From NCBI RefSeq assembly GCF_003344635.1, contig NZ_QPKK01000001.1, positions 1 through 64,000 of the forward strand: DNA of 64,000 nt. Direction: 5' to 3'. Source of the stretch: Desertihabitans aurantiacus (GTDB taxonomy: Bacteria > Actinomycetota > Actinomycetes > Propionibacteriales > Propionibacteriaceae). Positions within the stretch are counted from its first letter, which is position 1; each line of letters opens with the position of its first letter. The position numbers were made by a program, and so were the translations under genes. Positions 42,042 to 51,608 of the stretch are shown in pieces. A model generated the notes under the pieces. The model searched no databases and was not told the origin of the DNA. It saw only the letters and a list, made by a program, of their open reading frames with translations.

Positions 42042-42898
42042 GAGCCCACCGCCGAGTAGACGCGGACGGCGCGCCGCCAGACCACCCGCAGCAGCACCAG
42101 CGCCACCAGGATCCAGCCCAGCTGGGCGAGGTAGCCGACCCACACCTCGGCCCCGGTCCGACGCCCCAGCGCCACCTCGACCGGGAAGGACACGATCCAG
42201 GGGAACGGCGAGGCGTGGGCGAGGGTGCGCACGGCCTCGGGCAGCACCGCGAGCGGGGCGAAGGAGCCGCTGAGGAAGAGGAACAGCGAGAAGTAGAGGT
42301 TGTTGAGCGCCGACACCTTCGTCAGCCAGAACGCCGACAGCGCCAGCACCCACTCGAGCAGGAACCGCACCGCCATCGCGAGCACCAGCGCCGGCAGGAA
42401 GGTCAGCACCTGCACCACGCCGATGCCCGAGACGTCGCCGCCGAAGCCGATGACCAGCAGCACCATCGCCGGCAGCACCCCGACCAGCCCGATGACCTTG
42501 TAGCTGAGGTTGTCGCAGACGTCCTTGTGGATCGGGTGGATCGGGCGCAGCAGCAGCGGCGACATCGCCCCGGTGCGGATCCGCCACTCGAACTCCCACA
42601 TCAGCCAGATGAAGGTGAGGTGGTCCACCAGCATGGTGATGGCGAAGTAGGTGACGAACTCGGCTGAGGTGAACCCGTTGACCTCTCCAGCCGGGCCGGC
42701 GACGGTGCGCCAGACCACGATCGAGACCATCGGCTGGATGACGGTGGTGACCACCCAGATCGCCACGGCGCCGCGGTAGGCCAGGTTGTTGGCCGTCGAC
42801 GCCCCGAACTCGCCGACGTAGTAGCGCCGCAGCGCGCCGAACGAGACCTTCGAGAAGTCCGGACGCCCCGACACCGGCCGGGTCGCGACGTCAGCCAC
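42038..42898 (-). CDS. ABC-2 permease (COG4587-like)
   Basis: A 286-aa six-helix permease, paralogous in layout to its neighbour: EFVTYFAITMLVDHLTFIW and WEFEWRIRTGAMSPLLLRPIHPIH are the family blocks. Overlaps the ATPase gene by 8 nt and the next permease by 4 nt. Confidence 0.88.
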   Translation of the reverse strand: MADVATRPVSGRPDFSKVSFGALRRYYVGEFGASTANNLAYRGAVAIWVVTTVIQPMVSIVVWRTVAGPAGEVNGFTSAEFVTYFAITMLVDHLTFIWLMWEFEWRIRTGAMSPLLLRPIHPIHKDVCDNLSYKVIGLVGVLPAMVLLVIGFGGDVSGIGVVQVLTFLPALVLAMAVRFLLEWVLALSAFWLTKVSALNNLYFSLFLFLSGSFAPLAVLPEAVRTLAHASPFPWIVSFPVEVALGRRTGAEVWVGYLAQLGWILVALVLLRVVWRRAVRVYSAVGS

Positions 42899-43898
42899 CG
42901 TCGACCTCCGCGCTGGTGGCCTCGAAGACCTGCTCGATCACCGACTCGATCGGCGGCTCCTCGATGACGAGGTCGCTCACCGGCAGCCCGGCCAGCAGCC
43001 GCGCGGCCACCCGGGGCGTCTCGGCCTTGGGCACCCGGACGCTGAAGCCGGTGGCCGAGCGCTCCACGGCGTGTCCGTCCACCAGCGGGCCCAGTGCCGC
43101 CGGGTCGAGCGGGTGCTCGTCGGCGAGCTCGACGTTGATCGTCTTGTCCCCGGCGAAGCGGTGCACCAGCTCCTCCAGCGCCCCGTCGAAGAGCAGCCGG
43201 CCGTGGTGGATGACGATGACCCGCCGGCACAGCGCCTCGACGTCGGCCATGTAGTGGCTGGTGAGCATCACGCAGGCGCCGGTGCGCCGGTTGTACTCGG
43301 CCACGAAGGAGCGGATCCGCCGCTGCATCGCCACGTCCAACCCGATGGTCGGCTCGTCGAGGAAGAGCACCTGCGGGGCGTGCAGCAGCGAGCCGGCGAT
43401 CTCGCACTTCATCCGCTCACCCAGCGACAGGTTGCGGACGGGTTTGCGCAGCAGCTCCTCCAGCGCCAGCAGCTCGCTCAGCTCCTCGACCCGGGCCTTG
43501 AAGTCGGCGTCGGGGATGCGGAACACCGCCTGGTTGAGCTTGTAGGAGTCGAGCACCGGGATGTCCCACTGCAGCTGGTTGCGCTGGCCCATGATCAGCG
43601 CCATCTGGCCGAGGTAGCGGCGGTCGCGCTCCCACGGGACGTGGCCGAGCACCGTGGCGGTGCCCGAGGTGGGGTGCAGCAGACCCGACAGCATCTTCAG
43701 CGTCGTGGTCTTGCCGGCGCCGTTCGGCCCGAGGAAGCCCACCACCTCACCGGGCTCGATGGTGAAGCCGACGTCGGTGACCGCGTGCACCTCGCGCCGG
43801 CGGCGGCGCACCAGAGCCCCGACGGCAGCGCGCAACCCGCCCTCGCGCTCGGGCACGAGGTAGGTCTTGTGCAGCCGGTCGACGGTGATCGCGGTCAT
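42891..43898 (-). CDS. ABC ATPase (COG4586-like)
   Basis: A 335-aa ATPase. Walker A GPNGAGKTT, the family-specific MGQRNQLQWDIP Q-loop region, signature LSLGERMK, Walker B VLFLDEPTIGLDV and H-loop TSHYMAD. First gene of the three-gene exporter operon; ATG preceded by AGGAGGTGC. Confidence 0.9.
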   Translation of the reverse strand: MTAITVDRLHKTYLVPEREGGLRAAVGALVRRRRREVHAVTDVGFTIEPGEVVGFLGPNGAGKTTTLKMLSGLLHPTSGTATVLGHVPWERDRRYLGQMALIMGQRNQLQWDIPVLDSYKLNQAVFRIPDADFKARVEELSELLALEELLRKPVRNLSLGERMKCEIAGSLLHAPQVLFLDEPTIGLDVAMQRRIRSFVAEYNRRTGACVMLTSHYMADVEALCRRVIVIHHGRLLFDGALEELVHRFAGDKTINVELADEHPLDPAALGPLVDGHAVERSATGFSVRVPKAETPRVAARLLAGLPVSDLVIEEPPIESVIEQVFEATSAEVDGG

Positions 43899-44091
43899 CG
43901 CACCTCCTGCGCCGAACGCTATCGCCGGGGTCCGACAGCTCCGAGCCATTTCCGGCTCCGTCCGCCCCACCGGCAGAACCCGGGGATGGGCGCGGCCACC
44001 ACCCGCTACGCTCCAGCTGCCCGCCGACCGGCACCGACCACGCGTCGCGATCCCGCCCCGGGCCAGCCCTGCGGTCACCGAGGAGGATGCA

Positions 44092-45819
44092 GTGAAGCGC
44101 CGCACGCCGCCTGCCGCCGCGACCGGCCGCTCCCCGCTGTGGGGTCCGATGTTCCGGCGGCACCGCCGCCCGCTCGTCCTCGGCTACCTGCTGGCTACCA
44201 CGCACCAGGTCTGCGAGGCGCTGGTCCCGGTCGCGGCCGGCTATGTGATCGGGATCGCGGTCGCCACCTCCAGCGTCCCCGCCATCCTGCTCGGGGTCGG
44301 CGCAATCCTGCTGCTGTTCGCAGTCCTGGCGAGCGCGGCGGCCTACGGCTACTACCTGATCGGCAAGGCGGCGGTGACCGAGGCCCACCTGCAACGGGTG
44401 GCGGTCCTCCGGCGCATCCTGGGCGACCCCACCGTCGGTCGGGACCGTCAGGCCGGTGAGCTGCTGTCCATCACCAGCTCCGACACCCAGGGCGCGACCC
44501 AGCTGATGGAGACCGTCGGCGGGCTGCTGGCGTCCACGGTCGGGCTGACGGTCGCCGCGGTGGTGCTGCTGCGTATCGACCTGGTCCTCGGGCTCGGCGT
44601 CCTCGTCATGCTGGCGGTCCTGGTCGGCGGTGTCCGGCTGCTCTCGCCGTACCTCGAGCGCCGGCTCAGCGCCCGCCAGCAGGCCGTCGGGCTCTCGGCG
44701 GCCGTCGCCTCGGACCTGCTGACCGGGCTCCGCTCGCTGCGCGGGTTCGGCGGGGTGGCCGAGGCCGTCCGGCGCTACCGCACGGCGAGCCGCCTGTCGC
44801 TGGACGCGACGGTCCGGGCCACCAGCTCCAACGCGGTCGTGGGGGCCACCAGCCGGCTCGCCACCGGCGCCCTGGTGGTGCTGACCGCGGCCGTGGCCGC
44901 GGGCTACGCGGTCGAGGGACGGATCAGCCTGGCCGAGCTGGTCACCGTCATCGGCATGGCGACCTTCCTGCTCGATCCGATCGGTCACATCACCCGCTCC
45001 GTCCAGGAGCTGGCGGTGAGCTGGGCCAGCGGGCGCCGGGTCGCCGAGCTGCTCACCCCGTCCGCGTCCCAGGCCGCGGTGGACGACCAGCGACCGGACG
45101 GGCCGCTCCAGCTGACCGCCGTCGTCGACGACGGGCTGGGGCCGCTGTCGCTGACCCTGGCGCCGGGGGAGCTCCTGGGCGTCGTGACGACCGACGTCGC
45201 CACCGCCGACACGCTGAGCGAGCTGCTCGCCGGCTCCCGGGCCCCGACGGCGGGCACGGTCTGCCTCGGCGACGTCGCCGTCGCCGAACTCCCGCCCGCC
45301 GCCGTCCGCTCCCGGCTGCTGGTCGAGCCGCACGCGGTGCACCTGCTCGGCGGCTCCCTCGCCGCGGCCCTCGACACGGGGGGCGGTGCCGAGCGGCAGG
45401 TCGAGCTGCCGGCGGCCCTCGACGCCGCCGCCCTCCGGGTGGAGGACCTGACCGGCCACGCCGACGCCACCGGTCCCGGCCCTGCACTGGCCGACATCGC
45501 CCTGCTGGACCACGGCGCCAACCTCTCCGGCGGGCAGCGCCAGCGGGTCGCGCTCGCCCGCGCCCTGCTGGCCGACCGGGACGTGCTGGTGCTGCGCGAC
45601 CCCACCTCCGCGGTGGACGCCGTCACCGAGGACGCGATCGCCGCCGGTCTGCGACGGGTCCGCGCCGGCCGGCGCAGCACCGCCGTCCTCACCACCTCCC
45701 CGCTGCTGCTGAGCCGGTGCGACCGGGTGCTCTTCGTCGACGCGGACGGCTCGTCCACCACCGGCTCCCACGCCGATCTCCTGGCCGTCGACGCCTACCG
45801 GTCGGTGGTGCTGCGATGA
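44092..45819 (+). CDS. ABC exporter half-transporter with degenerate NBD
   Basis: A 575-aa type IV exporter subunit: six helices in 1-310, NBD from about 345. The Walker A site reads GVVTTDVATAD (near 362) with no GKS/T; the Q-loop Gln is Glu (LLVEPH); Walker B is VLVLRDPTSA with the catalytic Glu replaced; the H-loop His is absent (LTTSPLL). The signature NLSGGQRQR is perfect. It can therefore only complete an ATP site on its partner. GTG start after GAGGAGG; ATGA overlap with the partner gene. Confidence 0.88.
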   Translation: MKRRTPPAAATGRSPLWGPMFRRHRRPLVLGYLLATTHQVCEALVPVAAGYVIGIAVATSSVPAILLGVGAILLLFAVLASAAAYGYYLIGKAAVTEAHLQRVAVLRRILGDPTVGRDRQAGELLSITSSDTQGATQLMETVGGLLASTVGLTVAAVVLLRIDLVLGLGVLVMLAVLVGGVRLLSPYLERRLSARQQAVGLSAAVASDLLTGLRSLRGFGGVAEAVRRYRTASRLSLDATVRATSSNAVVGATSRLATGALVVLTAAVAAGYAVEGRISLAELVTVIGMATFLLDPIGHITRSVQELAVSWASGRRVAELLTPSASQAAVDDQRPDGPLQLTAVVDDGLGPLSLTLAPGELLGVVTTDVATADTLSELLAGSRAPTAGTVCLGDVAVAELPPAAVRSRLLVEPHAVHLLGGSLAAALDTGGGAERQVELPAALDAAALRVEDLTGHADATGPGPALADIALLDHGANLSGGQRQRVALARALLADRDVLVLRDPTSAVDAVTEDAIAAGLRRVRAGRRSTAVLTTSPLLLSRCDRVLFVDADGSSTTGSHADLLAVDAYRSVVLR

Positions 45820-47648
45820 GCGCGCGGGGGCAGGACGCCGGAGCCGGCTCGACCCGGGACCACCAGCTGCCGGTGGCCAGCGGGCGGGACACTGCGGCGG
45901 CCGTCGGCCGGGCGGCGCTCGCGCTGCCGCGTCTGGTGGTCTCCAGCACCGTGGCCGCCGTGGTGGGCAGCATCGCGACCATCGCGACCCCGGTGCTGCT
46001 GGGCCGGATCGTCGACGTGGTGCTCGCGGCGGTGGATCGGCGCACGGACGTCTGGGCCGCGTTGACGCCGCTGCTGGTCGCGGTGGCCGCGGCGGTGGTG
46101 GTGGGTGCGGTGCTCACCAGCCTGGCGCTGCGCGAGGCCGAGCGGCTGGGCGCCTCCATCGCGGCGGACCTGCGTGAGCGGGTGGTCGACCGGTCGCTGC
46201 GGATGGCGCCGCAGACCCTGGAACGGGCCGGCGTGGGCGATGTCAGCACGCGGGTGACCGAGGACGTCGAGGTGTTCACCCGGTCCGTGCCGACGATCTC
46301 GGCGGTCATCAACTCCCTCATCACGGTGGGCGTGTCCGTGGTCGCCTTCGCCGCGCTGGACTGGCGGCTCGCGCTGGCCTTCTTCACCGTCGTCCCGGTG
46401 TATGTGCTCTCGCTGCGCTCCTACCTGCCGAGGGCTGCGGTGCTGTACGCCGAGGAGCGGTCCCGTGCCTCCACCCGCTCCCGCGTGCTGCTGGAGTCGG
46501 TGCACGGCAGCCGGACGGTGCACGCCTACGGCATGGGCGAGCTGCAGACCGACCGGGTGCAGGGTGCGTCCGAGGCGGGTCTGGCCGCGGCGCTGCGGGC
46601 CCGGCGGGCCTTCGCCGGCTTCGCCTGGACCATGAACGCCGCCGAGGCCGTCGGGCTCAGCGCGCTGGTCGCCTGCGGCTTCCTGCTCGTCCGCGCCGAC
46701 CTGGTGACGGTCGGGGACGTCACCGCGGCCGCCCTGCTGTTCCACCGCCTGTTCGGGCCGCTCGGCCTCCTGCTGACGTCCTTCGACGACGTCCAGCGAG
46801 CAGCCGCAGCGCTGGCCCGGATCGTGGGCGTCGCGCGGATGGACCCGCCGACCTCGCGGGTGCGCCCGCCGCGGCTGTCCACCGCGACGGTGCGGCTGAC
46901 CGGCATCCGGCACGCCTACGACGATGGCCACGAGGTGCTGCACGGGATCGACCTGGTCGTCCCGGCGGGCACCTCGCTGGCGGTCGTCGGCGAGAGCGGC
47001 GCCGGCAAGACCACCCTGGCCGCCATCGCCGCCGGCGTCTTCCCCCCGTCGGCCGGGACGGTCGAGCTGGTCGACGGCGACGACCCCGGCACGGTGCTCG
47101 ACCTGGCCGATCTCGACCAGGTCGACCTGCGCTCGCTGGTGGGCCTGGTCAGCCAGGAGAGCCACGTCTTCGCCGGGACCCTGCGGGCCGACCTGCAGCT
47201 CGCCAAGCCCGACGCCACCGACGACGAGCTGGAGGCGGCGCTGGACGGCACCGGAGCCGCGACCTGGGCGCGGGCGCTGCCGGACGGCCTGGACACCGTC
47301 GTCGGGGCCGGCGGGTACCCGCTCACCCCGGCCCAGGAGCAGCACCTGGCCCTGACCCGGCTGTACCTGCGCGACCCACCCGTGGTGGTGCTCGACGAGG
47401 CCACCGCCGAGGCGAGCAGCGCCGGCGCCCGCGACCTCGAGCGGGTCGCCGAGGAGCTCCTCGCCGGCCGGACAGCGGTCGTCGTCGCCCACCGCCTCAC
47501 CCAGGCGCGCGCCTGCGACCGCATCCTCGTGATGGCCGACGGCCGTCCGGTCGAGCTGGGCCACCACGACGAGCTGGTCGCGGCCGAAGGGATGTACGCC
47601 CGGCTGTGGCGCACCTGGACGGCCTCGGGCCGGGACGCCACCGCCTGA
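45816..47648 (+). CDS. ABC exporter half-transporter with catalytic NBD
   Basis: A 610-aa partner of the preceding subunit. Six helices in 30-330; Walker A GESGAGKTT near 392-400; Q-loop VSQESHVF; Walker B VVVLDEATAEA; H-loop AHRLT. The signature is degenerate, PLTPAQEQ instead of LSGGQ. Together the heterodimer has one complete composite site and one dead site. Substrate unknown; divergent from the COG4586 exporter operon. Confidence 0.9.
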   Translation: MSARGQDAGAGSTRDHQLPVASGRDTAAAVGRAALALPRLVVSSTVAAVVGSIATIATPVLLGRIVDVVLAAVDRRTDVWAALTPLLVAVAAAVVVGAVLTSLALREAERLGASIAADLRERVVDRSLRMAPQTLERAGVGDVSTRVTEDVEVFTRSVPTISAVINSLITVGVSVVAFAALDWRLALAFFTVVPVYVLSLRSYLPRAAVLYAEERSRASTRSRVLLESVHGSRTVHAYGMGELQTDRVQGASEAGLAAALRARRAFAGFAWTMNAAEAVGLSALVACGFLLVRADLVTVGDVTAAALLFHRLFGPLGLLLTSFDDVQRAAAALARIVGVARMDPPTSRVRPPRLSTATVRLTGIRHAYDDGHEVLHGIDLVVPAGTSLAVVGESGAGKTTLAAIAAGVFPPSAGTVELVDGDDPGTVLDLADLDQVDLRSLVGLVSQESHVFAGTLRADLQLAKPDATDDELEAALDGTGAATWARALPDGLDTVVGAGGYPLTPAQEQHLALTRLYLRDPPVVVLDEATAEASSAGARDLERVAEELLAGRTAVVVAHRLTQARACDRILVMADGRPVELGHHDELVAAEGMYARLWRTWTASGRDATA

Positions 47649-48145
47649 AGCGGGGTCGGCCCGCGCTCGAACTGTGCAACCGCGGCGACCATGTGGCCAG
47701 CAGCCGTCCGGCTGAGGGTGCCGAACGACACGGTTCCGCTCCGGAGCTGCACATCCGGCACCCCCGACTTCGTTGACCAGGGCCACCAGCCGGGGAACCG
47801 CCGGCTGAGTCGGTCCAGCTCCACACCGTGGCGCCTCAGGCCTTCAGCTGAGGCCACCACTCTCCAGCCCGATCCGCTCCCGTGATTCGCAGACGTGATC
47901 AGTGACGATCCGCTCCTCGTCGAGTCAGCGGGAGCGGGCGCCGATCATGATGCAGCAGACGAAGTCGGTGGGCGAGTGCGAACCGCATCCGTGGGTCAAG
48001 TTCAGCGACCCTCCAGGAAGCGTCGAATCCAGGAGCCGGGTGCGGGTCGACCGTGCTCACTCGTGCGTAACCCGACTCAGGCACACGTGACTCGCTGCTC
48101 AGAAGTCGCCCGTGCTGCCCTCTCGGGACAACCTGTGCAGTGAGC
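47649..48145. other. gene-free stretch with possible remnant and weak repeat
   Basis: On the minus strand 47660-47860 reads GVELDRLSRRFPGWWPWSTK and onward, similar to the FPGWxxW core of common small actinobacterial proteins, but without a usable end before the ABC gene; probably a remnant. At 47902-47937 CAGTGACGATC is followed by a 7-bp stem CCGCTCC/GGAGCGG, a possible divergent hairpin-repeat copy. Nothing else is supported. Confidence 0.3.
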
Positions 48146-48326
48146 GCGGTTTTCGCACGGCTCTGCAACGGCGATTCGCGCTACCGCTAGGGCTGCTCGA
48201 AACCGATCGTCACTGGCTCGCTCTAGGGGGGCACGCCATCCGTGACGTATCCCCGGGCGACTCTCCTGACGTTGCAGTTGTCACCCCGCCACCGGGCATC
48301 TCATCGTGCGGGGTAAACGTGCATCA
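48146..48326 (+). repeat. hairpin-repeat copy e (long form)
   Basis: Imperfect arms GCGGTTTTCGCACGGC (48146-48161) and GCTGCTCGAAACCGAT (48192-48207), then CGTCACTGG, GTGACGTATCC (48242-48252), GTTGCAGTTG (48271-48280) and CGTGCGGGG...ACGTGCATC. The section 48192-48326 aligns with 51654-51785 throughout with few gaps. The stretch 48327-48556 after it has no gene I can support. Confidence 0.8.
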
Positions 48327-48556
48327 GGCTCAGGCCATGGCGCGGCGCGCGAGTCGGTTGCGCCACACGAGCTGGAAGGACCGCTTATCGGGCGCTGCGG
48401 AAGTTAAGGCTTCGATCGCTGTGGCTCAGCTGTTGCTAGCCCGGTTTCGGAGGCTTCTTGTTCGAGGTGGTCGGCTCCCGCCTCGTGACTTACCAAGCGC
48501 CTGGCCCGCCGAAGGAAAGCTATGGGAAGACGAGAACGCCGCAAGCGGGGGCGTGG

Positions 48557-49399
48557 CTAACTTTGCGCCCAGAGGGCGGCGACGGCGGGGCGTGCGAGGG
48601 TTGTTTGGCGTGCGCACAACGCGATGGTGAGGTCTGGCAGGGCCGTTTGAGGGTGTTCAACGACGAGGTGGGGGCTGGGCGCCGCGGTGATGACCAGCTC
48701 GGGTAGCGCGGCGACGCCTCGACCGGCGCGGGCCAGCGATAACACGGCTTCGTGGCTCGCGGGAGCGGCGATGATGTCGGGAACTACACCGAGGTCACGA
48801 AACCATGCGTTGACTCGCTCTCGGGCGAGGCCGGCAGCGGGTAGCAGATACCGGCGACGCGCGATCGGCGCTTCCATCAGCTCTGCGATGGCGGCGAAGA
48901 CGACCGGGGTCGTGGTGAGTGGCTTGATCGCGAGACCCTCCGGCACGTGGTCGGGGACGGGGACGATCGCAATGTCGCTCGATCCTTCGAGGATCCGTGG
49001 CAGCGCGGACACCGCGTCGCCGGTTTCCAGGTCGATGGCGAGATCGGGATGCCGGAGTACGAGCACTCGGATGAGGTCGGGTACCAGCAGGGCGGCGGCA
49101 GTTGGTGTGGTGTGCATCTTGATATGACCGAACATGGCCGGTCGCGGGCCCTGTCCGCTCTGGTGGGCCTCCCACGCGCTGACCGTGGTCGCGGCGAACT
49201 CCGCGAAGGACAGGCCCGCCTGCGTGATCGCGACTCCGCGTGGCCCGCGCTCAATGAGCTGTTCACCAGCGTCGCGTTCGAGTCGTTGCACCAGACGCGT
49301 CAGGGTCGATGCGCTGACGTGCTCGGTCTCGCTCGTGCGCCGGAAGCTCAGCGAATCGCATAGTCGCAGGAAGACGCGAAGTTCATCGACGTGACGCAC
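48557..49399 (-). CDS. LysR-family transcriptional regulator (IlvY-like)
   Basis: A 280-aa LysR protein. Winged helix-turn-helix 1-60 (LRVFLRLCDSLSFRRTSETEHVSASTLTRLVQRLE) and effector domain 95-280. The DNA-binding segment with SASTLTRLVQRLE resembles IlvY. GTG start; divergent from the MFS gene with a dyad between, the classic LysR layout, so it most likely controls the MFS-SDR operon. Confidence 0.9.
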   Translation of the reverse strand: MRHVDELRVFLRLCDSLSFRRTSETEHVSASTLTRLVQRLERDAGEQLIERGPRGVAITQAGLSFAEFAATTVSAWEAHQSGQGPRPAMFGHIKMHTTPTAAALLVPDLIRVLVLRHPDLAIDLETGDAVSALPRILEGSSDIAIVPVPDHVPEGLAIKPLTTTPVVFAAIAELMEAPIARRRYLLPAAGLARERVNAWFRDLGVVPDIIAAPASHEAVLSLARAGRGVAALPELVITAAPSPHLVVEHPQTALPDLTIALCARQTTLARPAVAALWAQS

Positions 49400-49428
49400 C
49401 GCCCCTCCTCTCCCACTAGTTCCGCAAT

Positions 49429-49456
49429 GCGCAACAACCTATCGCTGATGTTGCGC
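49429..49456. promoter_or_regulatory. candidate LysR binding dyad
   Basis: GCGCAAC (49429-49435) and GTTGCGC (49450-49456), a 7-bp perfect inverted repeat 14 nt apart in the LysR/MFS divergent region. Confidence 0.55.
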
Positions 49457-49492
49457 TTGTTGGTGCATACGTTTCGTCGCCACTCTGAGACT

Positions 49493-50725
49493 GTGCGTGA
49501 GACCAGTTCCGTGCTGCACGTGTTCCAGCGCCCCGGGTACCCCCTCTACCTCGTCACCGCAACACTGTCGCGCATCACCGGCACGATGTTCAGCGTCGCG
49601 GTGTTCCTGCTGTTCCTCGAGCGCACCGACAACCCAGCGACCGCGGCGCTGATCGTTGCGGCCGGAACGATCCCCGCCGCGCTCTCAGGCGCACTCCTCG
49701 GCGCATGGCTGGACTCGGTGGCCCACCCACGGCTTCTCATCGCCATCGATCAAGGGACCAGCGTGCTCGCCCTGGCCGGGCTGCTGATCGGAGCGGGCGA
49801 GCTGCCGACGCTGGCATGCGCGGCACTCGCGGTTGCATACGGCGCGACCAGGCCGTGGTCGATAGGCGGATTCACCCGCGCGATCCCCGAACTCGTGACT
49901 ACTGAACAACTACCCGCGGCGAACGTCTTGGAGTCGGTGAGCTTCAACACCGCATTCATCATCGGCCCGCTACTCAGTGCCACCCTCGCCGCCGCGGGTG
50001 GCGCTGACCTCGCAGTGCTCATCGAGGTACTGCTCACCGCGGTAGCGACCGTTCTCGTCCTGGCCACGACCGTGCTCGACCGACGACCTTCGGCATCGAG
50101 TATCCCGTCGTTTCGGCGCGCCTGGGTCCAGGGGTGGACGGTGCTTCGCGACCGACGGGATGTCACCGCATCGGTAGTCATCGCTACCCTCTGGACGGGA
50201 CTGAGCGGCTTCTACGTCGTCCTCTTTCCACTGCTCAGCGCCGCGACTCTCGGTAGCCCCGATCACGGTGGGCTCATGTGGGCGCTGTCCGCCACCGGAT
50301 CGATACTGGGCGCCTTCGCCAGCCGGCGGATCGTGCAGGCCGACTTCTCTCGTCCCGCCCTCTCGTTGCTGCTCTTGCTCTCCTCCGGGTGCACCATCTG
50401 CTGGCTGGCATCGAGCCCCGTCGTCCTCGGCGCGACCATCCTCGGCGCAGCCGCAGGGGCGGCGCCGCTCATGCTCCTGTGCGCACAGATCCGCCTCGCT
50501 CGAACGCCACCCCCGGCTCGCGGCAGCATCTTCACCATCCTCGGCAGCCTCAACCTCGGAGCCTCCGCAGTCGGCACGGTGATCGCCGGATCACTTGCGG
50601 CGGAGTGGGGAGCCGCCGCCGCCACCCTGATGCTTGGTGCGTTCACCGCGACCCTCGCCCTCGTGGCCTGGACTGCTCTTCGCCGCCACCAACCACCGAC
50701 CACATCAGCGAGAGGAACCGACTGA
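49493..50725 (+). CDS. MFS transporter
   Basis: A 410-aa 12-helix major facilitator of the MFS_3/enterobactin-exporter-like type (PGYPLYLVTATLSRITGTMFSVAVFLLFLE; ATRPWSIGGFTRAIPELV). The GTG at 49493 is preferred because the longer frame starts inside the LysR regulatory region; no strong ribosome site decides it. Followed by the SDR gene after one base. Confidence 0.82.
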   Translation: MRETSSVLHVFQRPGYPLYLVTATLSRITGTMFSVAVFLLFLERTDNPATAALIVAAGTIPAALSGALLGAWLDSVAHPRLLIAIDQGTSVLALAGLLIGAGELPTLACAALAVAYGATRPWSIGGFTRAIPELVTTEQLPAANVLESVSFNTAFIIGPLLSATLAAAGGADLAVLIEVLLTAVATVLVLATTVLDRRPSASSIPSFRRAWVQGWTVLRDRRDVTASVVIATLWTGLSGFYVVLFPLLSAATLGSPDHGGLMWALSATGSILGAFASRRIVQADFSRPALSLLLLLSSGCTICWLASSPVVLGATILGAAAGAAPLMLLCAQIRLARTPPPARGSIFTILGSLNLGASAVGTVIAGSLAAEWGAAAATLMLGAFTATLALVAWTALRRHQPPTTSARGTD

Positions 50726-50726
50726 G

Positions 50727-51478
50727 ATGCCGAGTACGGGAAAGGCCACCATCGAGACCATGAACAGGGGCGCTCGGGTTATTGCTGTCACCGGAGGCTC
50801 GCGAGGCATCGGAGCGGCGATCGCTCGCCGTCTTGCCGGAGAAGGCTACGCAGTAGTCGTCGGTTATCGCTCCGGCAAGGACACGGCGGATGACCTCGTG
50901 CGTGAACTGGGCGCTCTGGCGTCTACCCATGCCGTGGAGGTCACCAACCCTCAGTCCCTTGACTCCTTTCTCGACTTCGCGGAGGCCGTCGGACGGCTGG
51001 TCGGCGTGGTCGCCAACGCTGGAGCGGTACGCGGTCGGATCCCCCGTCACTCGACCCTGCGATTCTTCGCCACGACCTCGAGGTCAACCTCCTCGGTCCC
51101 GTGCTCACCTGCCGCGCCGCTGCGCCACGTCTACAGGAAGCGCACGGGTCGATCGTGCTGCTCGGGTCGGCTGCCACCACGAGCGGCAGTCCGGGAACCT
51201 ACGTCCACTATGCCGCCGCGAAAGCAGGGGTTGCCACCCTCACCGTCGGGCTGTCGAAAGAGCTTGCACCATCGGGCGTCCGCGTGAATTGCGTCGAGCC
51301 CGGCACGATCTGGACCGACTTCCACCTCGACCCGGACCGTCCAACGAAGGTCGCCTCATCCATCCCCCTGGGCAGGGCGGGACAACCCGAGGAGATCGCG
51401 GGCGCAGTCGCCTGGCTCCTCTCCGATGACGCCAGCTACACCACCGGCACAGTGCTGCGCGTGGCCGGCGGTCTCTGA
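50727..51478 (+). pseudogene. short-chain dehydrogenase with frameshift
   Basis: The first part reads VIAVTGGSRGIGAAIARRLAG to VVANAGAVRGR; the rest (LDPAILRHDLEVNLLGPV, then catalytic YVHYAAAKAG and TDFHLDPDRP) is in another frame. The junction falls around a run of five C at 51039-51043. All SDR motifs (TGxxxGIG, NAG, YxxxK) exist across the two frames; joined length about 250 aa. A one-base assembly error or a very recent frameshift. Confidence 0.75.
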
Positions 51479-51608
51479 CTCAAGCGAGGCGTGGACGCCC
51501 TGAGGACGATCCCCTACTGACACACGGGGGGCGTCGCGCTACTGGCGCCCAGCAAGTCGCCTGCTCGAAACCTCTGATCGGAAAAGAAGGTGGCGTGGGT
51601 CACACGAC

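Noticed and set aside
45795-47786. Long minus-strand ORF opposite the ABC exporter
   Set aside because: High-GC shadow frame with biased composition; the plus strand encodes clear ABC motifs.
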